From positions 1 through 45,929 of the forward strand of contig CAZRGV010000038.1 of the NCBI GenBank assembly GCA_964599655.1: DNA of 45,929 nucleotides. Direction: 5' to 3'. Shown here piece after piece: positions 1 to 9,317 of the stretch. Position 1 is the first letter of the stretch. Each line of letters starts with the position of its first letter. The DNA comes from CAZRGV01 sp964599655 (GTDB taxonomy: Bacteria > Planctomycetota > Planctomycetia > Isosphaerales > Isosphaeraceae). The position numbers and the translations under genes were made by a program. Under the pieces are notes generated by a model. That model was not told the origin of the DNA and did no database searches. It saw nothing but the letters and a program-made list of their open reading frames with translations.

Positions 1-240
1 CGGGCCCGTCGCAAGACACTGGTGGACAAGCCACCAGTGGCACCCGATCGGAAGGTGGCCCTGATGGCTGGTCCACTGGTGGGTGGCACTGGTGGCTGGT
101 CCACCCGTGCTCCGGTCCACCCGTGCTCCGGGCCACCCGTGCTCCGACGGGTGCCACTGGTGGCTGGTCCACCAGTGCTCCGGTCCACCCGTGCTCCGGG
201 CCCGTCGCAGACACTGGTGGGCGAGCCGCCAGTGGCACCC
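1..240. repeat. Cluster of CACTGGTGG hairpin repeats
   Basis: Four copies of a 23-base hairpin unit, CACTGGTGG then 5 bases then CC(A/G)CC(A/C)GTG or a close variant, lie at 17-39, 88-110, 155-177 and 212-234. The units at 17-39 and 155-177 have perfect 9-bp arms. Between them a 15-mer of the form CCACCCGTGCTCCG occurs in tandem three times (about 102-147) and again near 185-199. The first 25 bases recur with one deletion at 197-220, so a larger unit has been duplicated. Short open frames cross the region but follow the repeat and look non-coding. The cluster probably continues left of the window. Confidence 0.8.
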
Positions 241-492
241 ATTCCGAAGGAGCGCCGCTTAACCTCGCCGTTGCAGCGGACCCCGGCCACGGGCCGCGCG
301 TGCTGTGCTGTCGTGGCTCTGTGGTCCATGGCCGAGTCCGCTGAGCTTGGTCGATAGGGAGAAAGGTCGCGCCGCGGGTCTTCGGTTCGGATCCTCGCCG
401 CGCATCCTAATTCATATGCGGTTTCCGCGGATTCGTCTAATAGAACTTCCGGGATGGAACCATAGAAAAAACCGATGTATCCTGGGGGCGTC

Positions 493-1392
493 ATGGAGTG
501 GCTGAACTACCACCACCTGTTGTATTTCTGGACCGTCGCGCGGGAAGGGAGCATTGCCCGGGCCTGCGACCGACTGCACTTGACCCAGCCGACGATCAGC
601 GCGCAGATCCGGGCGCTGGAGCGATCGCTGGGGAAGAAGCTCTTTGAGCGCGAGGGGCGGAACCTGGTGCTCACCGAGACCGGACGGGTCGTCTACAAGT
701 ACGCCGACGAGATTTTCGCCCTGGGCCGCGAGCTGCGAGACACCCTCCAGGGACGGCCGAGCGGCCGGCCGTTGCGGCTGACGGTCGGCGTGGCCGATGC
801 CTTGCCCAAGCTGGTGGTGTACCGGCTGCTCGAGCCGGCCTTGCGGCTGGACGAGCCGGTTCAGGTCTGTTGTTTCGAGGGAAAGCCCGAGCCCTTGCTG
901 GCCCAGCTCGCGTTGCATTCCCTCGACATCGTGCTGTCGGACGCCCCGCTCCCGCCCAGCGCGAAGATCCGGGCCTACAGTCACGAACTGGGCGAGTGCG
1001 GCATCTCGATTCTTGGGACGGTCGCGTTGGCGAAAGACTGCACGGGGCCCTTTCCGAAGTCGATCCATGGCGCCCGTTTCTTGCTGCCGACCGACAACAC
1101 GTCGTTGCGTCGGTCGCTCGACCAATGGTTTGAGGCCGAGGGCATCAAGCCGACGATCGTGGGAGAGTTCGAGGATAGCGCCCTGATGAAGGTGTTTGGT
1201 CAAGAGGGCCTGGGACTCTTCGTCGTGCCGACCGTGATCGAGGCGGAAGTCTGCCGGCAATATGGGCTTCAGACGCTGGGCCGCGTGGCCTCGATCCGGG
1301 AGCGATTCTACGCGATCTCGATCGAGCGACGGCTGAGACATCCGGCCGTGGTGGCGATCTCGAAGGTGGCGCGCCGGCAGATCTTTGCCTGA
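493..1392 (+). CDS. nhaR: LysR-family transcriptional regulator, NhaR-like
   Basis: A DNA-binding regulator of about 299 residues. The N-terminus (residues 1-65) is a LysR winged helix-turn-helix with the NhaR-type opening NYHHLLYFWTVAREGS followed by LTQPTISAQIRALE. Residues about 90-295 form the periplasmic-binding-protein-like effector domain. NhaR proteins activate Na+/H+ antiporter and stress genes in enterobacteria; whether that holds here is inference, and no antiporter lies next to it. The ATG at 493 is preferred over the in-frame ATG at 475 because GGGGG lies 4 bases upstream and the family begins at this point. It is convergent with the response regulator ending at 1402, with only 9 bp between stop codons. 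Confidence 0.88.
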   Translation: MEWLNYHHLLYFWTVAREGSIARACDRLHLTQPTISAQIRALERSLGKKLFEREGRNLVLTETGRVVYKYADEIFALGRELRDTLQGRPSGRPLRLTVGVADALPKLVVYRLLEPALRLDEPVQVCCFEGKPEPLLAQLALHSLDIVLSDAPLPPSAKIRAYSHELGECGISILGTVALAKDCTGPFPKSIHGARFLLPTDNTSLRRSLDQWFEAEGIKPTIVGEFEDSALMKVFGQEGLGLFVVPTVIEAEVCRQYGLQTLGRVASIRERFYAISIERRLRHPAVVAISKVARRQIFA

Positions 1393-1401
1393 CGAAAACC
1401 C

Positions 1402-2826
1402 TCAGGAATGGCGCAGGTCGTACTCGCGGATCTTTTCGAAGAGTTGTCGGCGGCTGAGGCCGAGCCGTTCGGCGGCTCGGGTTCGGTTGCCGCCGCAGGC
1501 GATCAGGGCGCGCCGGATGGCTCGACGCTCGACGTCGGCGAGCAGGGCCCGAAGCGGGACGACCTCGCCCGATTCCGCGGAATCGGCGTGGGATGCCGAT
1601 TCCCCGGACTCGTCGGGATCGAGATGCTCGGGCAGGATGGCCCGTCCCCTGGCGACGATCGCGGCGCGCGCCAGGGTGTTTTCGAGTTGGCGGACGTTGC
1701 CGGGCCAGGCTCGTTCGCGGATCGCCGCCATGGCCTCGGGCGAGAGAGCCAGGCCGCTCCAACCGTACTTTCCTTCGAGGCGAAGGAGAATCCGCGAGGC
1801 CAGAAGCGGAATATCGTCCGGGCGCTCGCGAAGGGGCGGAATGGCGATTGGGATGACGTTCAGCCGGTAGTACAGGTCTTCGCGGAACCGGCCCGAGGCG
1901 ACCTCTCGGGCCAGGTCGCGATGCGTGGCCGAGATCACACGGGCATCGGTGCGAAGGACCTCGGTTCCGCCGATCCGCTCGAACTCGCGGCGCTGGAGCA
2001 CCCGCAAGAGCTTCGCCTGAGCGGAGGCGGGCAGCTCGCCGACCTCGTCGAGGAAGATCGTGCCGCCCTGGGCTCGCTCGAAACGGCCGGGCTTCTGGCG
2101 ATCGGCCCCGGTAAAGGCCCCTTTCTCGTGGCCGAAGAGCTCGCTCTCGATGAGACCCTCGGGCAACGCCGCGCAGTTGACCCGCACGAACGGCCCGTGG
2201 GCCCTGGGCGAATGCCGGTGCAAGGCCGACGCCGCCAGTTCCTTGCCGGTGCCGCTCTCGCCGAGGATCAGGACCGGCTCGTCGGTGGCCGCGGCCCGGC
2301 CGATCGCCTTGAAGATCTCCCGCATGGCCGGGCTCCGGCCGACCATTTCCGGCTCGTCGTCATCGAGATCCGGTTCCACGTCCGCCGCGGATTCCTCGAA
2401 CCTGGCGGCCTCGCGAAGGGCCTTCACCTCGGCGGCCAGCTCGCGCTGATGAAGCGCGCGTTTCAAGGTCAGAACCACCTCGTCAAGGTCAAAGGGCTTG
2501 GACAGGTAATCATAGGCTCCTTGCCGCATGGCCTCGATGGCCGGCGCCGAGCCGCCGAAGGCGGTTACGACGATGACCGGCAGCTCCGCCAGCCGGGGCC
2601 CGAGGGCCTGGAGCACCGCCAGCCCGTCGCGACCGGGCATCTTGAGGTCGAGCAGCACGGCGTCGGGGCGTTCGGCCTCGATCAACGCCAACGTCTCGTC
2701 GCCGTCGGCGGCCTCGAGAGGGTGGTAGCCCTCCGCCTCGAGCAAGCGGACGAGGTTGCGGCGAATGGTCCGGTCGTCATCGGCGACCAGGACCGTTCCT
2801 CGGGAGGCCGTTTTCGCGCTGGACAT
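1402..2826 (-). CDS. Sigma-54-dependent response regulator (NtrC family)
   Basis: About 474 residues in three parts. Residues 9-125 form a receiver domain with the acidic pocket ADDD and phospho-acceptor D60 in LLDLKMPG. Residues about 155-385 form an AAA+ sigma-54 interaction domain with Walker A GESGTGKE, the canonical GAFTGA loop that contacts sigma-54, Walker B IFLDEVGE and the arginine-finger region. The C-terminal Fis-type helix-turn-helix contains GGNRTRAAERLGLSRRQLF. It should activate sigma-54 promoters when phosphorylated by the upstream kinase (3041-4474), which is separated by 214 bp on the same strand. The ATG at 2826 has GAGG 8 bases upstream; in-frame ATGs at 2871 and about 2892 lack a ribosome-binding site. 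No target promoter was found nearby. Confidence 0.9.
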   Translation of the reverse strand: MSSAKTASRGTVLVADDDRTIRRNLVRLLEAEGYHPLEAADGDETLALIEAERPDAVLLDLKMPGRDGLAVLQALGPRLAELPVIVVTAFGGSAPAIEAMRQGAYDYLSKPFDLDEVVLTLKRALHQRELAAEVKALREAARFEESAADVEPDLDDDEPEMVGRSPAMREIFKAIGRAAATDEPVLILGESGTGKELAASALHRHSPRAHGPFVRVNCAALPEGLIESELFGHEKGAFTGADRQKPGRFERAQGGTIFLDEVGELPASAQAKLLRVLQRREFERIGGTEVLRTDARVISATHRDLAREVASGRFREDLYYRLNVIPIAIPPLRERPDDIPLLASRILLRLEGKYGWSGLALSPEAMAAIRERAWPGNVRQLENTLARAAIVARGRAILPEHLDPDESGESASHADSAESGEVVPLRALLADVERRAIRRALIACGGNRTRAAERLGLSRRQLFEKIREYDLRHS

Positions 2827-3040
2827 GGGAAGGGCCTCGACTCCGGATTCAGGTTTGTTCGACAGGCGCATCAAGTCAAGAATCGAGGACATGAGACTGT
2901 CGGAAATTCTCTTGACTCCGTTCTTGGGGGATCGCCGCGGGTTGGGTACGAAATCGATCGACTTCAGCCGTCGAGCGCGAACGCCGATCACCCCGGGCGA
3001 GGCGGAGCCGCGATGAGGGCGACCTCGCGGCGACCGTGAG

Positions 3041-4474
3041 TCAGGAAAACGGCTGGGGAACCTTGCCGTTGGCCTGGGCCACGTGAACCGGCAAGGTGAC
3101 GACAAAGACCGCGCCTGGGCCATCGCGGCGGTTCTCGGCGTGGAGGTCGCCATGATGGGCCAGGGCGATCTCGCGGGCGATCGCCAGGCCGAGGCCGGTG
3201 CCGTCGGGCTTGGTCGTGAAGAACGGCTCGAAGAGGTGGGATTCGACCTCGCGGGTGAGGCCCTCGCCGGTGTCGGCGATGGCGACTTCGACCGTCCGTC
3301 TCGAGGGGTCGATGCGGGTGGAGAGCCGGAGGGTGCCGCCGCGGGGCATGGCCTGCAAGGCGTTGGTCGTCAGGTTGCGGAAGACCTGCAAGAGCGCGGG
3401 GGCCGACATGGCCAGTGGCGGCAGGCCCGGTTCGAGGTCGAGCTCGACGAGGACCTGCTGGGCCTCGGCGGCCGGTCGGACCAGTCGAGCGGCCTCGACC
3501 ACCACGTCGTTCAGGTCGCCGGGAGAGAGCTCCTGGGTATCGGCTCGAGAAAACTGGAGGAGTCGGGACACGATGCCGTCGAGGCGGTCGACCTCGACGA
3601 TCAGGTCGGCGGCCGAGTCGTCGTCGGGCGGCACCCCGCGCTGCCAGAGCTGGGCGGTCGAGCGGATGCCGGCCAGCGGATTACGAACCTCGTGCGCGAC
3701 GCCCGCCAGGAGCTTTCCCAGGGCCGCGAGCCGTTCGCCGCGACGGAGCTCGGCCTGGAGCCGCTCGCGTTCCAGGCCCTGGCGTCGGACGGTGCGCGCC
3801 AGGTCCAGCGTCAGCAAGAGTGCCAGCACGATCCCGGCCATCGCCAGCGCGGCGGCCGTGCGATAACCCGCGATCGACGAGGCGATCGACGGGCCTTCGT
3901 CGAGCCGGGCGAGGGTCCAGGTGGCCGCGACCTTGCGATCGTTCACCCAGACCGGCGCGGTTCGAAGGGCCAGGGCGTGCGGCGGGGTTTCCACGACGAT
4001 CGTCAAGGGCCGGTCCTGGTCGAGCGCGGCGAAGATTTGCGCCTCGATCAGGGCCCGTTCGCGAGGAGGCGGATCGGACGGATTGCGGCCCGACCGGGTG
4101 GGGGCGGATTTCGGCCGTGTGGGCCCCGCGGGCGGAGTGTAGCCGACATAACGGTCGAACGAGGGGACGTAGAAGCCGCCCTCGACGCCCGGAAACGGCG
4201 ACAGGGCGGCTCCGGCCTCGGTGGCGAGCCAGGCATCGAGCGCCGCCCAGCCGTCGGCGTCGAGCGTCTCGGGCCACTCGGGGATGTAAACCAGGCCGGA
4301 GGCCCCTCGCGCGGCCAGCGCGTCCTCGGCTTGCTCGAGCCTCTGGACCGTTTCCGATCGGCGACGGTCGCGCCGGACGGCGGAGGCGCCGGCTTGCCAG
4401 AGCGTGGCGATCGCCGCGATGAACAGGACGGCCACCGCGCCGACCTTGAACGCCAGCGGAATCCGAAACCGCAT
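3041..4474 (-). CDS. Membrane sensor histidine kinase (NtrB/ZraS-like)
   Basis: About 477 residues. Membrane segments at residues 10-27 and 206-226 enclose an extracytoplasmic sensor region of about 180 residues without a recognised fold. HisKA follows with the H-box GVAHEVRNPL (phospho-acceptor H261). The HATPase domain has the N-box NLTTNALQAM, G1 DTGEGL and G2 GTGLGLAIA. The start at 4474 is supported by AGGAGAGG immediately upstream; longer in-frame starts have no better signal. It lies upstream of the NtrC-type regulator on the same strand, so the two form a cognate pair. The signal sensed cannot be told from sequence. Confidence 0.9.
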   Translation of the reverse strand: MRFRIPLAFKVGAVAVLFIAAIATLWQAGASAVRRDRRRSETVQRLEQAEDALAARGASGLVYIPEWPETLDADGWAALDAWLATEAGAALSPFPGVEGGFYVPSFDRYVGYTPPAGPTRPKSAPTRSGRNPSDPPPRERALIEAQIFAALDQDRPLTIVVETPPHALALRTAPVWVNDRKVAATWTLARLDEGPSIASSIAGYRTAAALAMAGIVLALLLTLDLARTVRRQGLERERLQAELRRGERLAALGKLLAGVAHEVRNPLAGIRSTAQLWQRGVPPDDDSAADLIVEVDRLDGIVSRLLQFSRADTQELSPGDLNDVVVEAARLVRPAAEAQQVLVELDLEPGLPPLAMSAPALLQVFRNLTTNALQAMPRGGTLRLSTRIDPSRRTVEVAIADTGEGLTREVESHLFEPFFTTKPDGTGLGLAIAREIALAHHGDLHAENRRDGPGAVFVVTLPVHVAQANGKVPQPFS

Positions 4475-5231
4475 CGAGAACCTCTCCTCCCTCCGCGCCT
4501 TCTCCGACCGTTCGCCGGTTGCCGCTCGGCCGCCAAGGGCCATGGCCGTGCCGCGTTCCCGCGGAGGGGATCGGGACGAGGGCCCCGCCGAAGCGTTGGC
4601 GTTGGTTCCCGAATCGGTTCAACGCCTCGCCCTATTGTATCCGTCGTGTCGAGTCAGGCCGGCGACGATCCGCGGCCGTCGCCGTCAGGGCCGGGAGCAA
4701 TCCGAGGTCGAACTTTGGGACGCCAGATTTTCCCGAGCGGATTCGCGACCGGAGTCACATGGCGGGCCGTTCGAGCGTCAAGAGTGTGAGGGCCGGTTGG
4801 GACGCCAAGTCGGACTTCATCAGCTAGGCTTCATCAAGACGATCCGCACGATGCGACTCGTCTCAGCACCGCCTGCGAGAGGTCATCTTCGGGAGGGGCA
4901 GATGGACGGTGGACGGAGGAGGCGAATTCGGTCGGCCTGGGACGGGAGTCCAGACCTGGCACGGGCCGCTTGGTACGCCTGGTGGCGATCGGCTCGCTTC
5001 GCCCGGCATTTCGGCGGNNNNNNNNNNNNNNNNCCAGGCCTCGAAGCGCTTTTCGATCACGACGCGCGTGACCCGCGTGCGTTCCGCACACCGTGAGCTC
5101 GAACTCTGCCACGCGTGAACGTGAACGTGAACGCGCTCAAGGCCGACGCAAACACGCGCCGAGCCGGTCGTTGCGACGAACGCGGCCGAACGCGTTCCGC
5201 TCGAACCCGATCGAGGGAAACCCCAGAAGAC
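4475..5231. other. Intergenic region with assembly gap and hexamer repeat
   Basis: No convincing gene is seen in these 757 bases. A run of 16 Ns (5018-5033) is an assembly gap of unknown true size, so a short gene could be hidden or broken here. Just after it, GTGAAC is repeated three times in tandem (5115-5132). The 5' end must contain the promoter of the kinase/regulator pair starting at 4474, but no clear -35/-10 was identified. Confidence 0.6.
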
Positions 5232-6077
5232 TCAGCCCAACGCCCCCGAGGCCATGGGTGGCGTCACCGAGATCGAGCCGAGGTGAACCACGCCGGCCGT
5301 CACGGCCCGCGACGTCTGGCTCGGGAATCGGCTGACCAGGCGTTCGGGCTCGGTCGATCGTCCCTCCCGGCTTTCCAGAAGCTGGAGCAGGGCCCGCCGC
5401 TCCGAGTCCCAGGGTTCGGCCAGGAGCCCGTCGGGCAAGACACCTGGCTGTTCCCACTTGCTGATGCCCTTCAGGCCGTGGCGGATGACTCCGTGAGCCG
5501 TCCGCTCATAGACCCGGACCCGGAATCGGTAACGCCCTTCGCGGGAGGACTGGTTCAGCCGGGCGTTGAGCGCGTTCTGGAACGCCCAGGTTTCGGGAAT
5601 CTGGCGAGGGAACTCAACGCATTGCCAGGCGCCGAGATGAGGCGTGGCCATCGCCATCTCCAGGCTGATCGCCGTGGCGCCGAGGGCCAGGGGGGCGGCC
5701 GTCTCCCGGTCGCAGAGCCAGACCTCGAAGGGATCGATCAGGGGAAGCTCCGGATGGGTGGCGGCTCGAAGGGCCTCGTAGCCGAGCTGGACGAATTCGT
5801 CACGGGTCGGCCAGCGGTGGGGCCGCAATCGAATCGTTCCGGCCTGTCCCTCCGCCCGCCAGCTCCAATGCCAGGGTTCCGGCCCGGCCTGGCCCGAGGC
5901 GATCGCGCGCAGCTCCGCTTGCTCGAGGAGCCGTCTCGTGAAGAATTCCCGACCCTTGAGAACCAGCCGGACCTCCCATCGACGGCCTTCGTCGACCGAG
6001 GTGGCCAGCAAACGGCCCACGCTGGCGGCCAGGGCCGTCCCACGATCCGGATTCACGATTCGCATACGTCCGAGCAT
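5232..6077 (-). CDS. Hypothetical protein
   Basis: A product of up to 281 residues that I do not recognise. It is soluble, rich in Trp and Arg, with no signal peptide or membrane segment. The N-terminal half has a pattern like a small alpha/beta domain (RIVNPDRGTALAASVGR, then WEVRLVLKGREFF). A conserved-looking central stretch contains PLIDPFEVWLCDRETAAPL. The C-terminal 45 residues are low-complexity Ser/Arg/Pro. Starts at 6077 (AAGAG about 5 bases upstream) or 6065 are possible. Codon use matches its neighbours and the frame is open throughout, which supports a real gene. It stands alone between the two-component pair and the serine hydrolase. Confidence 0.6.
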   Translation of the reverse strand: MLGRMRIVNPDRGTALAASVGRLLATSVDEGRRWEVRLVLKGREFFTRRLLEQAELRAIASGQAGPEPWHWSWRAEGQAGTIRLRPHRWPTRDEFVQLGYEALRAATHPELPLIDPFEVWLCDRETAAPLALGATAISLEMAMATPHLGAWQCVEFPRQIPETWAFQNALNARLNQSSREGRYRFRVRVYERTAHGVIRHGLKGISKWEQPGVLPDGLLAEPWDSERRALLQLLESREGRSTEPERLVSRFPSQTSRAVTAGVVHLGSISVTPPMASGALG

Positions 6078-6464
6078 ATTGGCTCTTTTTTGTTCCGACG
6101 ATTCAGGACTCTAGCCGAGCAATACGGATATGTTAGCAGAGGTCGTGCCGGAACCTCAAACTCCATGTTGTTTTTCGTAAACCCCTTCGGCCCCGAGAAC
6201 CGACGGCGGGACCATCCCCTTCGCGACCGGTGCGCGCTCATCGCCGGAATCCGAAATCGTTACGAGGGTTAGGCCACAACGCGCACCCGACCGGGGTCGT
6301 CGCGGATGGCAACAGGCTCGACGTGACGTCGCGGAGAGGAGGGAAATCCGATCGGGCCGGCGGCTCTGGAAGTGGTCAGTGCGGTTCCGATTTGCACGAG
6401 ACGGTGATCAAGGCGCCTCCCATCGCAACGTGCGAAAGCGATGGGGAACCGATGGATTTCCGAG
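6078..6464. other. Intergenic region, nothing identified
   Basis: These 387 bases lie between the start of the unknown minus-strand gene and the stop of the serine hydrolase. The part near 6078-6140 is more AT-rich and is the likely promoter region of the unknown gene. Short open frames here have no recognisable product. Confidence 0.5.
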
Positions 6465-8126
6465 TCATGGGGACGGGAGAAGGCTTTCGGAGATGGCGTT
6501 CCAGAACGCGATGTTATGGGGCTCGAAGTTTCGGCCCATGGAGTTGCGGGTCATGACCACGACCAGGTCGTTCTTCAGGTCGATCTGGAAGGTGGCCATC
6601 GACGCGGCGCCATGACCGATCCGGCCTTCGATGTCGATCAGGCCGATGCCGTGGACCCGGTCGGTGTCGGGGCCGAGCAGATCGGTCAGAGGGCGGGGGA
6701 GCATCGACTCGAAGGTCGCCTCGCGGAAGAAACGCCAGGGGCCGTAGGCGCCTCGGTTCAGGAGCATCTGGCCGAATCGGGCGATGTCGAGCGGGACGCT
6801 CCGGGCGTCGGCCTGGGTGCCGGTGACATCCGTCTCGTTCATGCCGAGCGGGTCGAGCAGGTGTCGGCGGTAGAACGCGGGGATGGCCTCGCCGCTGACG
6901 TTCTCGATGATCTTTCCGCCGAGCATGTAGCCTGTGCCGTTGTACTGCCAATTCCGCCCGACCGGGAGGTAGGGGTAATAGATCGCGACGCGATCGGCGA
7001 GGTCGGGCAGATCGTCGGACCACTTGGGAAAGCCGGCCAGGCCGTTGGTGTGGGTGTAAAGGTGGCGGATGGTCAGGGGCGTTTCGACCGGGATTCCTCG
7101 CAGGGGGGGAAGGTAGCGGTCGACGGAATCCTCGAGGCGGACGAGGCCCTGATCGACGAGCATCATCATCAACGAGGCCGACATCGGCTTCGTGACCGAG
7201 GCCATCCAGCTCTTGGTGTGCACGGTCATGGGCTTGCCATCGCGAAGTCCGTAGGCGCGATGGAGCACGATGACGCCGTGTCGAGCGATGCAGACGGCGA
7301 AGGCCTGGTCGCTGTCGGCGGCCCAGGCGCGGAGCACGGCGTCGATGCGTTCGGCGGCGTCCGGCCGAACGCCGGCCTCGAAGGGCGTCCCGTCGCGAAG
7401 GATCGGAGCCGGGGGACCGGCGATTCGCCGAGGGGCGACGAACGGGCTGCTCCACCGAGGATCGATCCCGTCCACCTTTCGCGTGAGGTCGACCCACCAC
7501 TGCCGCCACTGGGCCGTGGCATCATTGTCCACTCGGATCGGTTTTGTTTCCGGCGAGGTTAGGCTCAGGCCCGCGAGAATGCGGCTGACGTTGGAGTCGC
7601 GTGAGAGCGCCGCGTAGTGGCGGCCGGCGATCACGCCGGTCAGAAGGTGGAGCTGGGAGGCGACGACGGAGGGGTCGAGCCCGAATCGCTCCGCGAGCTC
7701 GTCGGGCTTGGCCGGGTCGGGGCGCCACTTCGGGTCGATCGGGGCGGGAACACGATAAAGCGTCTTGAACCGTCGCCGGACGGCCCCGTTCTCGGGAATC
7801 ACCTGGACGATGGCGGCGTAAGGGCCAGGCGTCTCGGGGGTCTCAACCTGCCGCAACGCACGATCGAAGTAGGTGATCTCGAAGTGGTACGGCCCGAGAA
7901 TCTCCCGAGCCCGCTCGGGACTGTTGAACTCGCATGAGGGAAACGTGGGAGCGGAAAACAGCTTCTCGGTGAAGGCGAGTTCCAGGTCGGCCGTCGCCCG
8001 GGCGCGACCTTCGGCCGGGTTGAGACGGGGCAGGGGGGGCGACTCCTCCTCGGCGCAACCGGGGCCAAGCGCGGAGCCCAGAACGAGGATCCAGGCGAAA
8101 CGTGCGGGCCATGGCCGAGAGCACAC
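6465..8126 (-). CDS. Secreted serine hydrolase, beta-lactamase/PBP4* family
   Basis: About 553 residues. The N-terminus has a hydrophobic segment (residues 9-22) ending in a possible lipobox at C24, followed by an acidic and Pro-rich linker, suggesting a lipoprotein or secreted protein. A domain of about 200 residues of unknown role precedes the catalytic domain. The penicillin-binding fold starts near residue 255: SVTK (nucleophile S310, K313), Y395-N-G in place of the usual YxN, and HGAAS where the third box (HxG) is expected. Such proteins include esterases, D-aminopeptidases and beta-lactamase relatives; no substrate can be assigned. The start is a GTG at 8126 with AAAGGGGA upstream. It is divergent from the oxygenase gene at 8409. 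Confidence 0.85.
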   Translation of the reverse strand: MCSRPWPARFAWILVLGSALGPGCAEEESPPLPRLNPAEGRARATADLELAFTEKLFSAPTFPSCEFNSPERAREILGPYHFEITYFDRALRQVETPETPGPYAAIVQVIPENGAVRRRFKTLYRVPAPIDPKWRPDPAKPDELAERFGLDPSVVASQLHLLTGVIAGRHYAALSRDSNVSRILAGLSLTSPETKPIRVDNDATAQWRQWWVDLTRKVDGIDPRWSSPFVAPRRIAGPPAPILRDGTPFEAGVRPDAAERIDAVLRAWAADSDQAFAVCIARHGVIVLHRAYGLRDGKPMTVHTKSWMASVTKPMSASLMMMLVDQGLVRLEDSVDRYLPPLRGIPVETPLTIRHLYTHTNGLAGFPKWSDDLPDLADRVAIYYPYLPVGRNWQYNGTGYMLGGKIIENVSGEAIPAFYRRHLLDPLGMNETDVTGTQADARSVPLDIARFGQMLLNRGAYGPWRFFREATFESMLPRPLTDLLGPDTDRVHGIGLIDIEGRIGHGAASMATFQIDLKNDLVVVMTRNSMGRNFEPHNIAFWNAISESLLPSP

Positions 8127-8408
8127 GCCGAGTCCCCTTTCGTCAACGATCCGCGCGCCCGATCCACGGCGATCGAACCGTCGGACGTCACCCGCCCGAG
8201 AATCGCCATCGACGATCGAAATGAAGAGAATCTCTCATAGGCTACCGCCGCGCTAACGAGTCGACAAGTGAGCCCTCGGCGGGAAAACCCCGAGCCCGGG
8301 TCGACGCCGATTCGGCGGCGACCGAGGAGGGTGGTTTGTGATAGTCTGAGAGCGTTCTCCGCGTTGGAAGACTCTCTCGGACGCTTTGAGGCCTTCTGGA
8401 GGTGGTCC

Positions 8409-9200
8409 ATGGACCGACCCCCACTGAATCACGAGCAGGTGGCCTGCTTCCAGGCGGACGGCTACCTTCTGATCCCCGGTCTGTTCGACGCCGAGGAAAT
8501 CGGTCTGTTGCGCGAGGTGGCCCGCGCCGACCGTCAACTCGAGGCCGGCGCGGTAGGCCGTCGCGACGGTCAAGGAGGCGTGGTCCGGCTCTCGCTCCAG
8601 AACGACCTGGGAAACGACCTGTACGCCGCGATCGTCCGGAGTCGCCGGATCGTCCGCGCGATGGAGCAACTGCTCGACGGCGAGGTCTACCACTACCACC
8701 ACAAGATGATCTTGAAAGAACCCCGGGTGGGCGGGGCCTGGGAGTGGCACCAGGACTACGGCTACTGGTACGACAACGGCTGTCTCCTGCCCGACATGGC
8801 CAGTTGCTTCCTCGCCGTCGATCGGGCGACCGAGGCCAACGGCTGCTTACAGGTCCTTCGAGGCTCGCACCGGATGGGGCGGGTCGATCACGTGCCGATC
8901 GGCGACCAGACGGGGGCCGATCCGGAGCGCGTGGCCGCGGCGTTGGAGCGGATGGAGCGCGTCCACGTCCGCATGGAGCCGGGCGACGCCCTGTTCTTCC
9001 ACGCCAACACGCTGCATCGCTCGGACCAGAACCGAAGCCCCGACCCGCGTTGGGCCTTCATCTGCTGTTACAACACCGCGCGGAACAACCCGTACAAGGA
9101 ATCGCGGCACCCGAGATACAGCCCCCTCGAGGTCTGGCCCGATGAACGGGTCAAGGAAATGGGTCGCAGGCAACTCGAGGCGCTTCGGTCGATCGCCTGA
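8409..9200 (+). CDS. Phytanoyl-CoA dioxygenase (PhyH) family protein
   Basis: 263 residues, the usual size for the family. These are Fe(II)/2-oxoglutarate oxygenases. The metal triad is visible: H124 and D126 in WHQDYGYW, and H203 in NTLHRSDQNRS, with R209 as the likely 2-oxoglutarate carboxylate ligand. Planctomycetes carry many PhyH proteins and few have known substrates, so the reaction cannot be named. The ATG at 8409 has GGAGGTGG 4-10 bases upstream; the longer open frame from 8268 lacks a signal and a family match. The 282-bp spacer to the serine hydrolase must hold two divergent promoters. Confidence 0.88.
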   Translation: MDRPPLNHEQVACFQADGYLLIPGLFDAEEIGLLREVARADRQLEAGAVGRRDGQGGVVRLSLQNDLGNDLYAAIVRSRRIVRAMEQLLDGEVYHYHHKMILKEPRVGGAWEWHQDYGYWYDNGCLLPDMASCFLAVDRATEANGCLQVLRGSHRMGRVDHVPIGDQTGADPERVAAALERMERVHVRMEPGDALFFHANTLHRSDQNRSPDPRWAFICCYNTARNNPYKESRHPRYSPLEVWPDERVKEMGRRQLEALRSIA

Positions 9201-9254
9201 GACGAGCCCGGCCCTCCGATTCCCGATCCGCCCGCTTGACGCCACCCCCGGATG

Positions 9255-9279
9255 ATGCGCTTATTGAAAAAACGCGCAT
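9255..9279. promoter_or_regulatory. Inverted repeat upstream of ECF transporter
   Basis: ATGCGC (9255-9260) and GCGCAT (9274-9279) form a perfect 6-bp inverted repeat with an AT-rich 13-base spacer, centred about 50 bases before cbiM. Half-site spacing resembles that of metal-responsive repressors such as NikR, but the half-site sequence is not a known consensus. No cobalamin riboswitch (B12 box) is visible in the 117-base leader. The role as operator is inference. Confidence 0.35.
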
Positions 9280-9317
9280 AACGCTCCGCGGACTGTCTGG
9301 CGTGCGAGGTCGCTTCG

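Noticed and set aside
4957..4974. TGGCACG, a perfect sigma-54 -24 element
   Set aside because: The GC of the -12 element is two bases too close and no gene start follows before the assembly gap.
9201..9317. Cobalamin riboswitch before cbiM
   Set aside because: The leader is only 117 bases and no B12-box sequence could be found.
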